From NCBI RefSeq assembly GCF_039542035.1, contig NZ_BAABHJ010000002.1, positions 248,001 to 312,000 of the forward strand: a stretch of 64,000 nt of DNA. The letters run 5' to 3'. The DNA comes from Actinoallomurus liliacearum. Its GTDB lineage: Bacteria; Actinomycetota; Actinomycetes; Streptosporangiales; Streptosporangiaceae. The notes beneath the pieces were generated by a model that did not search any database, had not been told where the DNA came from, and was given only the letters and a program-made list of their open reading frames with translations. This document shows positions 7,017 to 15,675 of this stretch, piece by piece. The translations under genes and the position numbers were made by a program. Position 1 is the stretch's first letter. Each line of letters opens with the position of its first letter.

Positions 7017-8330
7017 TCAGCCTCCGATCGTCGCCAGCATTCCCCACAGTGCCACGGTCGCGGCCACCAATGTGGCCGGGACGGTCACCAGGCCCAAACG
7101 GGTGAACTCCCCCAGCCCCGGTTCGGCGTCGTGTTCGCGCAGGATCCGCCGCCACAGCAACGTGGCCAGCGAGCCCACGTAGGTCAGGTTCGGGCCCAGG
7201 TTCACGCCGATCAGCACCGCGAGCACCGGTCCCGGACCCTCGGGGGCCACCAGCGGCAGCATCGCCAGCACGGCCGGCAGGTTGTTGATCAGGTTCGCCA
7301 GCAGCGCCGCCAGGGCGGCGACCGCCAGCAGCGCGAGCAGGCCGGACCCGTGCGGCAGCACCCGACCGGCCGCCCGGTCCAGGCCGTTCACCACCACCGC
7401 CTTGACGACGACGCCCAGCGCCAGCACGAACAGGCAGAACAGCGGACCGGCCGACGCCACCACCCCGCGTACCGTGGTCCGCCGCTGCCGCAGCGCCCGG
7501 GCCGCCAGCACCAGCACGCCGGCCAGCGCGGCCCACGCCGGGTTCACCCCCGCGAACGAGGTCACGACGAACCCCGCCAGCGTCAGGGCCAGCACCACGA
7601 CCGTGAACACCGGCACCCGCGGCCGCTCGACCGGCCGCTCCCGGCCCGGGGCGACGGCCAGGTCATCGCGGAAGAACCAGCGGAACACCGCGTACTCCAC
7701 CGCGATGACCATCAGCCACGGCAGCGCCATCAGCCCGGCGAACCGCGCGAACGACAGCCCGCTGGCCGCGAACGCCAGCAGGTTCGTCAGGTTCGACACC
7801 GGCAGCAGCAGCGACGCGGAGTTGGCCAGGTGGGTGCAGGCGTACACGTACGGGCGGGGCCGAACCCCGACCCGCGCCGCGGTCACGAAGACCACCGGCG
7901 TCAGCAGCACGACCGTGGCGTCCAGGCTCAGCACCGCCGTGACCAGTGACGCGACCGCGAACACCCCGGCCAGCAGCCGCACGGGCCGCCCGTGGCAGGC
8001 ACGCGCCACCAGGTCGCCGGCGGCCCTGAACAGCCCCTCGTCGTCGCACAGCTGCGCCAGCGCCAGCACGGCCGCCAGGAACCCGACGACGGGGAGCAGC
8101 GTGCGGGTCTGCGCCCAGGCCTGGGACGGGGACACCGCGCCGACGGCGGTCAGCAGCCCGGCCGCTGGCACCGCCGCGACGGCCTCCGGCAGCCCACGCG
8201 GCCGGGCGACCGCGAAGACCAGCACCGCCAGCAGCAACGCGACCGCCAGCGTCTCGGCGACGACGGTGTGCAGCGCGACCTCCCGATGGCGAACGGTACG
8301 GCCGGAACCGTCTCCGCAGAACGCCAGCAT
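7017..8330 (-). CDS. SLC13/ArsB-type (ion transporter superfamily) permease
   Basis: 437 residues, about 11-12 transmembrane segments. It shows the internal duplication of IT-superfamily transporters, with LANSASLLLPVSNLTNLLAF in the first half and NLINNLPAVLAMLPLV plus GVNLGPNLTYVGSLATLL in the second; NLTN and GPN are the substrate-binding hairpin motifs of ArsB/CitM/SLC13 relatives. The closest layout is arsenite/antiporter ArsB-like; the substrate could equally be a dicarboxylate. No arsR or arsC is nearby, so arsenic is not supported by context. It is followed after five bases by a universal stress protein gene. Divergent from the SDR at 8381 with only 50 bases between. Confidence 0.85.
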   Translation of the reverse strand: MLAFCGDGSGRTVRHREVALHTVVAETLAVALLLAVLVFAVARPRGLPEAVAAVPAAGLLTAVGAVSPSQAWAQTRTLLPVVGFLAAVLALAQLCDDEGLFRAAGDLVARACHGRPVRLLAGVFAVASLVTAVLSLDATVVLLTPVVFVTAARVGVRPRPYVYACTHLANSASLLLPVSNLTNLLAFAASGLSFARFAGLMALPWLMVIAVEYAVFRWFFRDDLAVAPGRERPVERPRVPVFTVVVLALTLAGFVVTSFAGVNPAWAALAGVLVLAARALRQRRTTVRGVVASAGPLFCLFVLALGVVVKAVVVNGLDRAAGRVLPHGSGLLALLAVAALAALLANLINNLPAVLAMLPLVAPEGPGPVLAVLIGVNLGPNLTYVGSLATLLWRRILREHDAEPGLGEFTRLGLVTVPATLVAATVALWGMLATIGG

Positions 8331-8380
8331 CTCACCCCGCGATCAGCGCGACCGGCCCGGTCCCGGTACCGTTTCGCCTC

Positions 8381-9148
8381 GTGACGACCTACCTGGAGGA
8401 GCTGTTCTCCCTCGACGGCCGTGTCGCGCTGGTCACCGGCGGCAGCTCCGGCATCGGCCGCGCCATCGCCACCGCCCTCAGCCGCGCCGGCGCGCGGGTC
8501 GTCCTCATCGCCCGCCGCGAGCCCGAGCTGCGTGACACCACCGCCGAGCTGGAGTCCCACGGCCGCCCCGCCGCGTACGTCACGGCCGACCTCGCCGACC
8601 GCGCGCAGCTGCACCGGGCGGCCGACAAGGCGGTCGTGCCGTTCGGCGAACCCGACATCCTGGTCAACTGCGCCGGGATCAACCTGCGGCCCCCGATGGA
8701 CGAGCTCGACGAGCCCACCTGGGACAAGACGATCGCCGTCAACCTGGATGCGCCGTACCTGCTCGGCCAGAGGTTCGGGCCTGGCATGGCCCGCCGCGGC
8801 CACGGCCGCATCATCAACGTCGCCTCCCAGCAGTCCTTCCGTGCCTTCGCCAACAGCGGCGCCTACGGCGCGTCGAAGGGCGGGCTGGTCGCCCTGACCC
8901 GCTCCCAGGCCGAGGCGTGGTCCCCGCGCGGCGTCTGCGTCAACGCGCTCGTCCCCGGCTTCGTCGTCACGCCACTGGTCACGCACATCCCCGCCGACCG
9001 CCAGGACGCCATGGCCGAGCGGACCCTCATCGGCCGCAACGGCCTGCCCGGCGACTTCGCCGGCGCCGCCGTGTTCCTGGCCGGCGCCGCGTCGGCCTAC
9101 GTCACCGGCCAGGCCCTCTTCGTCGACGGCGGTTTCTCCGCCCACTGA
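8381..9148 (+). CDS. SDR family oxidoreductase (gluconate 5-dehydrogenase/FabG-like)
   Basis: 255 residues from GTG. Motifs: LFSLDGRVALVTGGSSGIGRA (cofactor loop), VNCAGIN, IINVASQQSF, active site YGASKGG, and VNALVPGFVVTPL. The opening LDGRVALVTGGSSGIGRAIA and the C-terminal VTGQALFVDGGFSAH are typical of the gluconate 5-dehydrogenase/3-oxoacyl reductase-like class. It oxidises or reduces a small alcohol/ketone with NAD(P)H in the cytosol; the substrate is unknown. It is divergent from the SLC13-like permease, which may carry its substrate; that link is inference. Confidence 0.9.
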   Translation: MTTYLEELFSLDGRVALVTGGSSGIGRAIATALSRAGARVVLIARREPELRDTTAELESHGRPAAYVTADLADRAQLHRAADKAVVPFGEPDILVNCAGINLRPPMDELDEPTWDKTIAVNLDAPYLLGQRFGPGMARRGHGRIINVASQQSFRAFANSGAYGASKGGLVALTRSQAEAWSPRGVCVNALVPGFVVTPLVTHIPADRQDAMAERTLIGRNGLPGDFAGAAVFLAGAASAYVTGQALFVDGGFSAH

Positions 9149-9342
9149 CCGGCCGCAGGGGCTGGTTGCGGCCGGCGGCCAAGCCGCCAGGCGTCCTTCG
9201 AAGGTGATCTCGAAGGCGTTCAGGGCCGCGTTCCAGCGGGTGAATGACGGTATTACCAGCCGCGAGCGAGGCGAGCATGGCTGAGGCTTGACGGGCCGGT
9301 GACGCACGGCCCGCCCAGCCCGGCACACCGTTCATCGGCATC

Positions 9343-9756
9343 GTGCGCGAGTTCGACGCGGCCCCGGCCCAGGTGTTCCGGGCCTGGACCGACCCCGAGC
9401 TCATCCCGCAGTGGCTGGGTCCCTCCGGAACAACGATGACCCTGATCGAGTACAACGCGACCCCGGGCGGTCGCTACACCTACGTCCACCGTAACGAGTC
9501 GGGTGAACACGGCTTCCGCGGCGTGTTCCACACCGTCGTGACCAACGAGCGGATCGTGCAGACCTTCCAGTACGACGGCCGGCCGAACGACGTCAGTCTC
9601 GAGACGCTGACCTTCGAGGACCTCGGTGGACGCACCCGTGTGCACATCCACGCGGTGTTCCCGTCGGTGGAGACCCGTGACGCGATGATCGAAGACGGCA
9701 TGGAGCACGGCGTCCGCGACTCGATGTCGCACCTTGACAAGCTGCTGGCCTCGTGA
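9343..9756 (+). CDS. SRPBCC/AHSA1-type protein with damaged 5' end
   Basis: 137 residues from GTG. It matches the AHSA1-like START fold: VFRAWTDPELIPQWLGP, PGGRYTYVH, GVFHTV, ERIVQTFQYDG, LETLTFEDLGGRTRVHIHAVFPS and the C-terminal MEHGVRDSMSHLDKLLAS. Homologues begin with PGTPFI.IVREFDAP; here the codons for PGTPFIGIV are still present in frame upstream of the GTG (9319-9342), but no start codon accompanies them, and an in-frame TGA at 9289 separates them from ATG 9277. The gene therefore looks 5'-damaged by a point mutation; it may still be made from GTG in shorter form. Such proteins bind hydrophobic ligands. Confidence 0.6.
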   Translation: MREFDAAPAQVFRAWTDPELIPQWLGPSGTTMTLIEYNATPGGRYTYVHRNESGEHGFRGVFHTVVTNERIVQTFQYDGRPNDVSLETLTFEDLGGRTRVHIHAVFPSVETRDAMIEDGMEHGVRDSMSHLDKLLAS

Positions 9757-9984
9757 CCGGCCGGGTGCCACCGACCGGTAGTCCCTCAGAGCCCGTAAGA
9801 GCCTCGACCAACTGACAAGCCGGACCCGAGGCGGGCCCCTGCGCCCTGTGCATCGGGGGGCGCCGGTAGCAATCGCCGAAAATCCAACGGATGGCGGTCT
9901 GAGCTGCGGCAATGTTGGTCCCTTGGGGCGAGATGCTGGCAGCGCAGACCGTCCTTCTGCCCTGACCGGGCTGAACGGGCTCGG

Positions 9985-10397
9985 TCAGTCGTTCGGCGGG
10001 ATCGCGGCGGTTTTCTCGTCGTGTTCGCGGAGCATGCGCAGGACGGTGGCGGGTGAGGGGTGCTGGCCTTTCTTCTTGCCCTTGGTGATGACGAGCCGGG
10101 CGGCGATGTCGCGCAGACTCGATCCTTGGTCGCGCAGGTGGAGGGCCATGCTGAGCATGGCGTCGTCGGTGACGGTGGCGCCGCCGATGGTCTTGCCCGG
10201 GTGCGGGCGGATTCGTGGCCTTCGAGGGTGCGGTCGCGGATGTACTCGCGTTCCATCCCCGACAGCGCCGCGAGCACGGTGAACACGATCCCGGACGGGT
10301 CGTGGGAGCCCTGGAGTTCGCCGGTGAGGGCTCGGCTGCCTGCTGATCCCACAGGAACTCGACCGTCACCAGGTCCTCCGACACGGATCTTCCTCAC
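9985..10397 (-). pseudogene. serine recombinase, middle and C-terminal part, frameshifted
   Basis: On the minus strand three frames carry successive pieces of one resolvase/invertase. VTVEFL is followed by about 26 extra bases, then TGELQGSHDPSGIVFTVLAA and LSGMEREYIRDRTLEGHESAR, and after a further shift KTIGGATVTDDAMLSMALHL through LRDIAARLVITKGKKKGQHP to a proper stop at 9985-9987. The N-terminal catalytic domain with the active serine is absent here. The same subfamily's N-terminal half lies at 12657-12875 in the same orientation, suggesting one gene broken by later insertion. Not functional. Confidence 0.8.
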
Positions 10398-10569
10398 CCC
10401 CCGTACACGCCTGAGATCCCCGCTCGGCGGTGTTCCTACGAAGAGGAGGCGTCGAGATCCGTGCGGTTTGGTGATGTCGCCTCCGGGGAGCAGCCGATCA
10501 GGTCGTGCCCGAAGGAGAGTGCGGTGCGGCCTGATGGGAGGCCTTCGGTGCGATTGAGTCCGCCGTCGA

Positions 10570-11211
10570 TCAGTCGGCGGCCCACATGGCGTGGTACTGC
10601 CGGGGGTCTGGTGGGGTGCCCGGGAGCGGGCCGACGTTGTTTGATCTGAGGCCGTCCAGGACGATCGCCAGCAGGCGGGACCTGGTCTCTTCCTCGGCGT
10701 GCCGGGACGGTGCGGGGCCTGGTCGGCTGAACCGCCCGATGAGCAGGTGGATATCCATGGCGGTCACGTCAGCGCGAAGGGCTCCCGCGTCGTGGGCTCG
10801 CGTGATCAGTTTGTCGGTGAACTGCTGGGCTTGTTCGGCGGCTCGCTGTATCTGCGGTGTGACATCGATGGTTCCCGCCAGGGGGGCCAGAGCGCCGAAG
10901 CCGAATCGGGCGCACTCGACGATGTAGTGGGCGAGTCCCTGCCACGGGTCGTCGATCGCCAGGCCGGCGCGGGCCGTCTCGGCGAGGCGCTGCATGGAGT
11001 CGGCGCACAGCCGCTGGAGCAGTTCCTCCTTGGTGCGGTATCGGCGGTACAGGCTGCCCATCCCCACCCCGGCCCGCTCGGCGACGGCCGACACCGGCGC
11101 GTCGAACCCCTGGGTGATGAAGACCTCGCGGGCCGCCTCGATCAGCGCCTGGTCGTTGCGTGCGGCACGGGCCTGAGGCCCCCGCTTGCGGGGCGTCGTG
11201 GCGTCGTACAT
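10570..11211 (-). CDS. TetR family transcriptional regulator
   Basis: 213 residues. The N-terminal HTH spans about residues 15-60 (ALIEAAREVFITQGFDAPVSAVAERAGVGMGSLYRRY), followed by a helical ligand domain of the TetR_C type often seen with SnoaL-like or oxidoreductase targets. ATG 11211 is used because upstream in-frame codons run through the operator region. Two 17-bp palindromic operators lie 20-65 bases upstream, between this gene and the divergent SnoaL-like gene, so it should repress itself and that neighbour. It lies inside the block that separates the two halves of the broken recombinase. Confidence 0.92.
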   Translation of the reverse strand: MYDATTPRKRGPQARAARNDQALIEAAREVFITQGFDAPVSAVAERAGVGMGSLYRRYRTKEELLQRLCADSMQRLAETARAGLAIDDPWQGLAHYIVECARFGFGALAPLAGTIDVTPQIQRAAEQAQQFTDKLITRAHDAGALRADVTAMDIHLLIGRFSRPGPAPSRHAEEETRSRLLAIVLDGLRSNNVGPLPGTPPDPRQYHAMWAAD

Positions 11212-11227
11212 GCACCGAGAATACCAA

Positions 11228-11276
11228 TTGCGGAGCGGTCCGCTCCGAGTTAGATTACTCGGAGCGGATTGCTCCG
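11228..11276. promoter_or_regulatory. TetR operator pair with embedded promoter
   Basis: Two 17-bp palindromes share one pattern: cggagcggtccgctccg at 11231-11247 and cggagcggattgctccg at 11260-11276, 29 bases apart. A rightward promoter with -35 ttgcgg (11228-11233) and -10 tagatt (11251-11256), spacer 17, overlaps the first and places the start site inside the second. Bound repressor would block it for the SnoaL-like gene and probably for tetR itself. Confidence 0.75.
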
Positions 11277-11410
11277 AATTCTGGGAGGGGTGGGACGCCC
11301 ATATCCGTTCCACGCCCTCCCAGTCACCGGCGCGACCGACCTTCGAGCAGCCTCTTCAACAGGCGACTCGCAGCACCGACCCAAGCCCACGCACAGCAGG
11401 GAGCCCACGG

Positions 11411-11833
11411 ATGAACGAGCAGGCCGGCACAGAGCGGCTCGCCGCCATCAAGCAGGTGGTGGCCGAGGCCGAGAAGCATCAGAACGACCTCGAACCGTTC
11501 CTCGCCTTGCACACACCCGGAACGATCATCGTCAACGTCGCCGGACGGCGAGTTCTGGGCAGGGACGCGCTGCGGCAGGCCATGAAGGCGGCCCTGGCGA
11601 GCCCATTGGCGCAGGTGCGCAACAGGCAGGAGATCGTGGACGTCCGCTTCGCCGGCCCCGGGGTCGCGATCGTGAGCTGCCTCAAGCACCTATCCGACGA
11701 ACGGGATCCGGCGGCGAAGAACCCCAGCGGCGCAAGCGTGCCGCAGTCGGGCAGCCTCACCTACATCCTGGTCGAGGAGCAGGACGGCTGGCGCATCGCT
11801 CTCGCACAGACAACACCGATCGCAAGTGCCTGA
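11411..11833 (+). CDS. SnoaL/SgcJ-like NTF2-fold protein
   Basis: 140 residues. NTF2-like fold: the N-terminal helices (RLAAIKQVVAEAEKHQNDLEPFLALHTPGTIIVNVAGRRVLGRDAL) match the SgcJ/EcaC/YybH pattern, ending in VEEQDGWRIALAQTTPI. These small proteins are cytosolic, often of unknown catalytic role. It lies downstream of a TetR operator pair and divergent from the tetR gene, so is likely induced by whatever ligand that repressor binds. About 150 bases of leader precede the ATG with no other gene visible. Confidence 0.8.
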   Translation: MNEQAGTERLAAIKQVVAEAEKHQNDLEPFLALHTPGTIIVNVAGRRVLGRDALRQAMKAALASPLAQVRNRQEIVDVRFAGPGVAIVSCLKHLSDERDPAAKNPSGASVPQSGSLTYILVEEQDGWRIALAQTTPIASA

Positions 11834-11931
11834 CCCGGCCACCCGCAGGGGCCGCAGCTTTCGGCGAACATAACCGAGGATCCAGCAACCCGCTCTACCC
11901 CTCTCAGCACCAACGAACGGACCCGGCTCTG

Positions 11932-12249
11932 ACTGCTCAGCGGGGCGCGTTCGGCCGGCTGTTCCTGCAGACCCTGGCGATGGTCGCCGAGTTCGAAGCG
12001 AACCTGGGTCATCTGCGCACTCGCGAGGGCATGGCGTTGACCAAGAAGAACGGCAAGCTCAAGGGCAAGCAGCCCAAGCTGCCTGAGCCGGCGCGGCGTT
12101 CCATCCGCCGCCGCTACGCCGCCGGCGAGGTGTCACTGGCGGACCTGGCCACCGAGTACAGCGTCGGCCGCTCCACCATCCACCGCATCATTCACGGCCC
12201 GCCGACCGAGCCACGCAAACGATCAATCAGCTACGACACTGGTCCGTGA
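11932..12249 (+). pseudogene. Tn3-type resolvase, C-terminal fragment
   Basis: The frame carries GRLFLQTLAMVAEFEANL, RTREGMALTKKNGKLKGKQPKL and the helix-turn-helix YAAGEVSLADLATEYSVGRSTIHRII, i.e. the E-helix and DNA-binding domain of a Tn3-family resolvase. The catalytic N-terminal 110 residues are missing. It belongs to a different recombinase subfamily from the fragments at 9985 and 12657. Opposite strand to both. A remnant left by a mobile element. Confidence 0.8.
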
Positions 12250-12656
12250 TCCCTTTCTGGCGTATTCCGACCGTCCCCCTACCAACAGGAGCTACGCGAG
12301 CGCGGCGAGCCGCACAGCGACCCGTGGACTGGGGTCAACCCGTTCGAGCGTCGTTGAATCGCGCGGCTCCCATCGCCGCCACCAGACGCAGACTGGCGTG
12401 CAATTTTCTGAACACCAGGGTCGGCAGAATCACCTCGGCGGCCACCCCTCCTCGACGTAGTCCGGCTGTATCGGCCCTCGGGGAGCAACGGAACAACGAC
12501 CATTGGCGGCACATGCTGGAGCAAGCGGTTTCGGACGTCCGTCGGCCGGACGGCCGGGGATAAGTCGGGCGCGCGGTGCGCCGGCGCGGTCGGATAACCG
12601 GGCCGCGGCACCTGGATCCGGTCGGATCTGTGAAATCGGTGCAGGTCGCAGGCCGG

Positions 12657-12875
12657 TCCGAGCCGCTTGTGCTCATGCACCACGAGGGTGACCGCGACAC
12701 GAGAGGACCGCAGTTCGCGGGCCAGACCGACCGCCTTGTCGAGTTCGGGACGGCTGGTCGCGCGGGTGGAGATCTTCTCCGAAAAGACCCGTGTGACGCC
12801 CGCGGCCTTGAGCGAGTCGAGCTGGGTGTCCAGGGACTGGCGGACGGTCGAGGCGCGGGCATAGCCGATCCGCAC
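12657..12875 (-). pseudogene. serine recombinase, N-terminal fragment
   Basis: From GTG 12875 the minus strand encodes VRIGYARASTVRQSLDTQL, DSLKAAGVTRVFSEKISTRA and VAVTLVVHEHKRLG, the catalytic half of a resolvase/invertase with the active serine in ARAST. Similarity stops abruptly at about 12657 and the frame continues into unrelated sequence to about 12280. In intact relatives HEHKRLGRG is followed by the segment found at 9985-10397, so the two appear to be parts of one gene separated by about 2.3 kb. Confidence 0.8.
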
Positions 12876-13013
12876 GTGCCCGGCCGGTTCGGCGCCGGCC
12901 GCGACCGGACGGGGCAACTCGGGCCATCGCGTTCCCATCGACGCGCTCTTGCTGACCAATCGACCGATTACAGCAGCTACCGCTGACTTCCGTCCCGATG
13001 ATGACAGACCCCT

Positions 13014-13403
13014 TCAGTCGTTGAGCGCGGCGAGTGCACGGCGCGTGACATCGGGCGGGGCCGCAGCGATGACTCTGTCGAGTGCACCTAGGGATGTCTG
13101 CAGGTCTGCGATCGACCGTGTGATCCGGTCTCGTTCTCGGTGAAGGTCGGCGAGCAGGTCTGAGCAGGTTGGGACCAGACGGTCGCCGTCATCGCGCAGG
13201 CAGGGAAGGATCGTGGCGATGGTGGAGGTGTTCAAACCGGCGGCCAGGAGGCTGCGGATACGGCGGACGGTGTCGATGTCCGTGTCGCTGTATTCCCGGT
13301 AACCGCTGGGGCGCCGCTCGGGGTGGAGCAGGCCCTGTTCCTCGTAGTAGCGCAGCAGGCGCTCGTGGACGCCGGTCCGTCGTGACAGTTCGCCGATGCG
13401 CAT
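13014..13403 (-). CDS. MerR family transcriptional regulator
   Basis: 129 residues. Winged HTH at the N terminus (MRIGELSRRTGVHERLLRYYEEQGLLHPERRPSGYREY), then a dimerisation helix with no conserved metal-binding cysteine cluster at the end, so a small-molecule sensor is likely rather than a metalloregulator. It is divergent from the MFS exporter at 13499; the intervening 80 bases contain a perfect MerR-type palindrome between widely spaced promoter elements. It probably activates the exporter and the downstream oxidoreductase in response to a toxic compound. Confidence 0.92.
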   Translation of the reverse strand: MRIGELSRRTGVHERLLRYYEEQGLLHPERRPSGYREYSDTDIDTVRRIRSLLAAGLNTSTIATILPCLRDDGDRLVPTCSDLLADLHRERDRITRSIADLQTSLGALDRVIAAAPPDVTRRALAALND

Positions 13404-13444
13404 GGTCTCTCCCTGGTCTGCCGCGAGGAAGTCGCCGACGCGAC

Positions 13445-13476
13445 TTGACTCTCACATCTATGTGAGACTTTAGCGT
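13445..13476 (+). promoter_or_regulatory. MerR-type promoter and operator of the MFS gene
   Basis: A -35 ttgact (13445-13450) and -10 tagcgt (13471-13476) are 20 bases apart, the long spacer of MerR-activated promoters. The spacer holds the palindrome ctcacatctatgtgag (13451-13466). Expected transcription start is near 13483. Confidence 0.75.
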
Positions 13477-13498
13477 CCTTGCCATGAGAAGGAGTTTC

Positions 13499-14668
13499 GT
13501 GACGCTCGCTGCCCTGTGTGTGAGCGTCTTCGTCGTCGGGACGTCGGAATACTTGATCTCCGGGTTGCTGCCCCAGGTCGGAGCGGATCTGAAGGTATCG
13601 GTGGGCACGGCCGGGCAGGCGGTCACCGTCTACGCGCTCGGAGTCGTGGTCGGTGGGCCCCTCGTGGCCTTGTCGACCGCCAGGATGCCCCGCAAGGGGC
13701 TGGCGCTCGGTCTGATGCTGCTCTTCGCGGCGGGCAGCGCGATCTGCGCTCTGGCCCCCTCCTACGAACTGCTGCTCGTGGGACGCCTGGTCTCTTCCTT
13801 CAGCCACGCCGCTTTTCTCGCCCTTGCCCTGGTGATGGCGACCAGAGTGGTGCCGTCGGACAAGACCGGCACGGCGATCTCCGCGGTCGCGTCCGGTTTC
13901 ACGGTGGCGACGCTGCTCGGCGTGCCTTTGGGCGCGCTGCTGGGGGAGAGCGCCGGTTGGCGCACCCCGTTCGCCATCCTGACCGCACTGGCACTGGCAG
14001 GCGTCGTGCTGCTCGCAGTCGTCCTGCCCAAGCAGCCGGCCCCGGCCACGCGGCTGCGGGACGAGGTCCGAGTGGTGACCCGCCGCCCGGTCCTGCTGGC
14101 CATCGCCACCACCGCGGTTGGATTCTCCGGCGTCGCCATGGTGTTCACCTACATCGCCCCGCTGCTGACGCGCGTATCGGGCTTCTCCTCCACGGCGGTC
14201 TCGGGGCTGCTGCTCACGTACGGGGCAGGCAGTTTTCTCGGCAACCTCCTCGCCGGCCGGCTCACCGACAAATCCATGAGCGCCACCGTGCGCGGCGTCT
14301 TCGGCGGGCTGACCGGTGTGCTCGTCCTCATTCCGTTCGCCGCCGTCTGGCAGCCTTCCGCAGTGGCGGCGGTCTTGGTACTCGGCCTGCTCGCCACCGC
14401 CACCATCGCGCCCTTGCAGGGGCTGATCCTGCACCACGCGGGCGATGCCCCGACGCTGGCCGTCTCCGCCAACGTCGGGGCCTTCAACCTCGGCGCAGCC
14501 GCCGGCTCGGCCATCGGCGGCGTCATCGTCTCGGCAGGTGCCCTGCGCTGGACCGGTCTGGCCGGCGCGGTGCTGAGCCTGGCGGGCCTAGCCCTGACCT
14601 ACCTCGCCCTGCCCCGCACGCCCTCGGCCATGCAGCCGGCCGAAGACGACGTCCCAGCCGCCGTCTGA
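13499..14668 (+). CDS. MFS transporter, drug:H+ antiporter DHA1 family
   Basis: 389 residues with about 12 transmembrane segments. VGTSEYLISGLLPQVGADLKVSVGTAGQ is the typical first helix and loop of PbuE/AraJ/CmlA-like exporters, followed by LVGRLVSSFSHAAFLALALV (motif with arginine) and a second half beginning near RRPVLLAIATT. GTG 13499 is preferred over ATG 13484 because a GAAGGAG Shine-Dalgarno lies directly between the two and the predicted transcript start falls at about 13483. Likely exports a drug or metabolite. Under MerR control and followed 34 bases later by an oxidoreductase gene. Confidence 0.9.
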   Translation: MTLAALCVSVFVVGTSEYLISGLLPQVGADLKVSVGTAGQAVTVYALGVVVGGPLVALSTARMPRKGLALGLMLLFAAGSAICALAPSYELLLVGRLVSSFSHAAFLALALVMATRVVPSDKTGTAISAVASGFTVATLLGVPLGALLGESAGWRTPFAILTALALAGVVLLAVVLPKQPAPATRLRDEVRVVTRRPVLLAIATTAVGFSGVAMVFTYIAPLLTRVSGFSSTAVSGLLLTYGAGSFLGNLLAGRLTDKSMSATVRGVFGGLTGVLVLIPFAAVWQPSAVAAVLVLGLLATATIAPLQGLILHHAGDAPTLAVSANVGAFNLGAAAGSAIGGVIVSAGALRWTGLAGAVLSLAGLALTYLALPRTPSAMQPAEDDVPAAV

Positions 14669-14702
14669 CTCGCCGCCGATCACTCCCCGAAGGAGGCAAC
14701 CC

Positions 14703-15581
14703 ATGCGTGCTGTCCAGATCGACCGCCACGGCGGTCCGGAGGTCCTCACCGTCCGAGAGGTTCCCGAACCCGTTCCCGAGGCCGGCGAGATCCTCATCCG
14801 TTCGACGGCCAGCAGTCTGAACCCGGTTGACTGGAAGACCCGGGCGTGGGACATCGGTCCCGGCCTTCCCGCCACCCTCGGCTGGGACCTGGCCGGAGTC
14901 GTCATCGCCGGCGGCGGCACCGCGTTCCGTCCCGGAGACCACGTCATCGCGATGTCCGCGCAGATCGCCACCGGGCGCGGCACATGGGCCGAGCAAGTCT
15001 CCCTTCCCGCCGGGCTGCTGGCAAAAGCCCCCACGACCGTGCCCTTGGCCGACGCCGCAGCACTGCCGCTGGCCGGCGTGACAGCCGTGCAGGCGCTGGA
15101 CAAGGCGGCTGCCACCAGCGGCACGCGCCTGCTCATCATCGGTGCGGCCGGTGCCGTGGGCGGCATCGCAGTGCAGCTCGCCAGCCGGGCAGGGGCCGTC
15201 GTCGATGCACTGGTGTCTCGGCCCGGCCACCACGAGGAGGCGCGAGCCCTCGGCACCGACCAGGTCTGGCACACCCCTGCTGACCTGCCCGCCGGCGCCT
15301 ACGACGCCGTACTCGACACCGCCGGCCTCGACGTGAGCCGCGCCCTCGCGCCCGGCGGCCGGTACGTCTCCATCGCCGACCACCCCCTCCCGGATGTTCC
15401 CGGCGCGGTCAAAAGCTACGTCCAAGAGGACCAGGAACAGCTCGCCCACCTCGCCTCACTGGTAGAACGAGGTGAGCTTCGACTGCGCGTCGCAAATCGC
15501 TACCCGTTCCACCAGGTCCGCGCCGCACACGAACGCTTTGAAGCTGGCGGCAACCTCGGCAAATTCCTGCTCACCTTCTGA
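14703..15581 (+). CDS. NADP-dependent quinone-oxidoreductase-like protein (MDR family)
   Basis: 292 residues. Zinc-independent medium-chain reductase: MRAVQIDRHGGPEVLTVREVPEP, SLNPVDWKTR, GWDLAGVV, then the nucleotide-binding LLIIGAAGAVGGIAVQLA and a C-terminal VRAAHERFEAGGNLGKFLLTF. No catalytic-zinc cysteines are present. It reduces quinones or enones with NADPH. A good Shine-Dalgarno (GAAGGAGG) precedes the ATG. It follows the MFS gene by 34 bases, so detoxify-and-export by one MerR-controlled operon is a reasonable reading. Confidence 0.92.
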   Translation: MRAVQIDRHGGPEVLTVREVPEPVPEAGEILIRSTASSLNPVDWKTRAWDIGPGLPATLGWDLAGVVIAGGGTAFRPGDHVIAMSAQIATGRGTWAEQVSLPAGLLAKAPTTVPLADAAALPLAGVTAVQALDKAAATSGTRLLIIGAAGAVGGIAVQLASRAGAVVDALVSRPGHHEEARALGTDQVWHTPADLPAGAYDAVLDTAGLDVSRALAPGGRYVSIADHPLPDVPGAVKSYVQEDQEQLAHLASLVERGELRLRVANRYPFHQVRAAHERFEAGGNLGKFLLTF

Positions 15582-15675
15582 AGCCAGCGCATGGCCGAGC
15601 CTGTCGCCCGGACAGCCGAGTCCGGGCGACAGAGGCTTCGTTGCTGGTCATGCGAAGCTCTTCTTCTTCGACGCT

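Noticed and set aside
9150..9262. Minus-strand peptide FTRWNAALNAFEITFEGRL near 9.2 kb as a transposase remnant
   Set aside because: It resembles transposase C termini I have seen, but I cannot assign a family or an upstream part with confidence, so I did not list it as a feature.
12250..12656. Open frames in the gap after the resolvase fragment as a new gene
   Set aside because: Several short frames exist on both strands, including PYQQELRERGEPHSDPW, but none has a start with a ribosome site or family motif; it is most likely decayed sequence.
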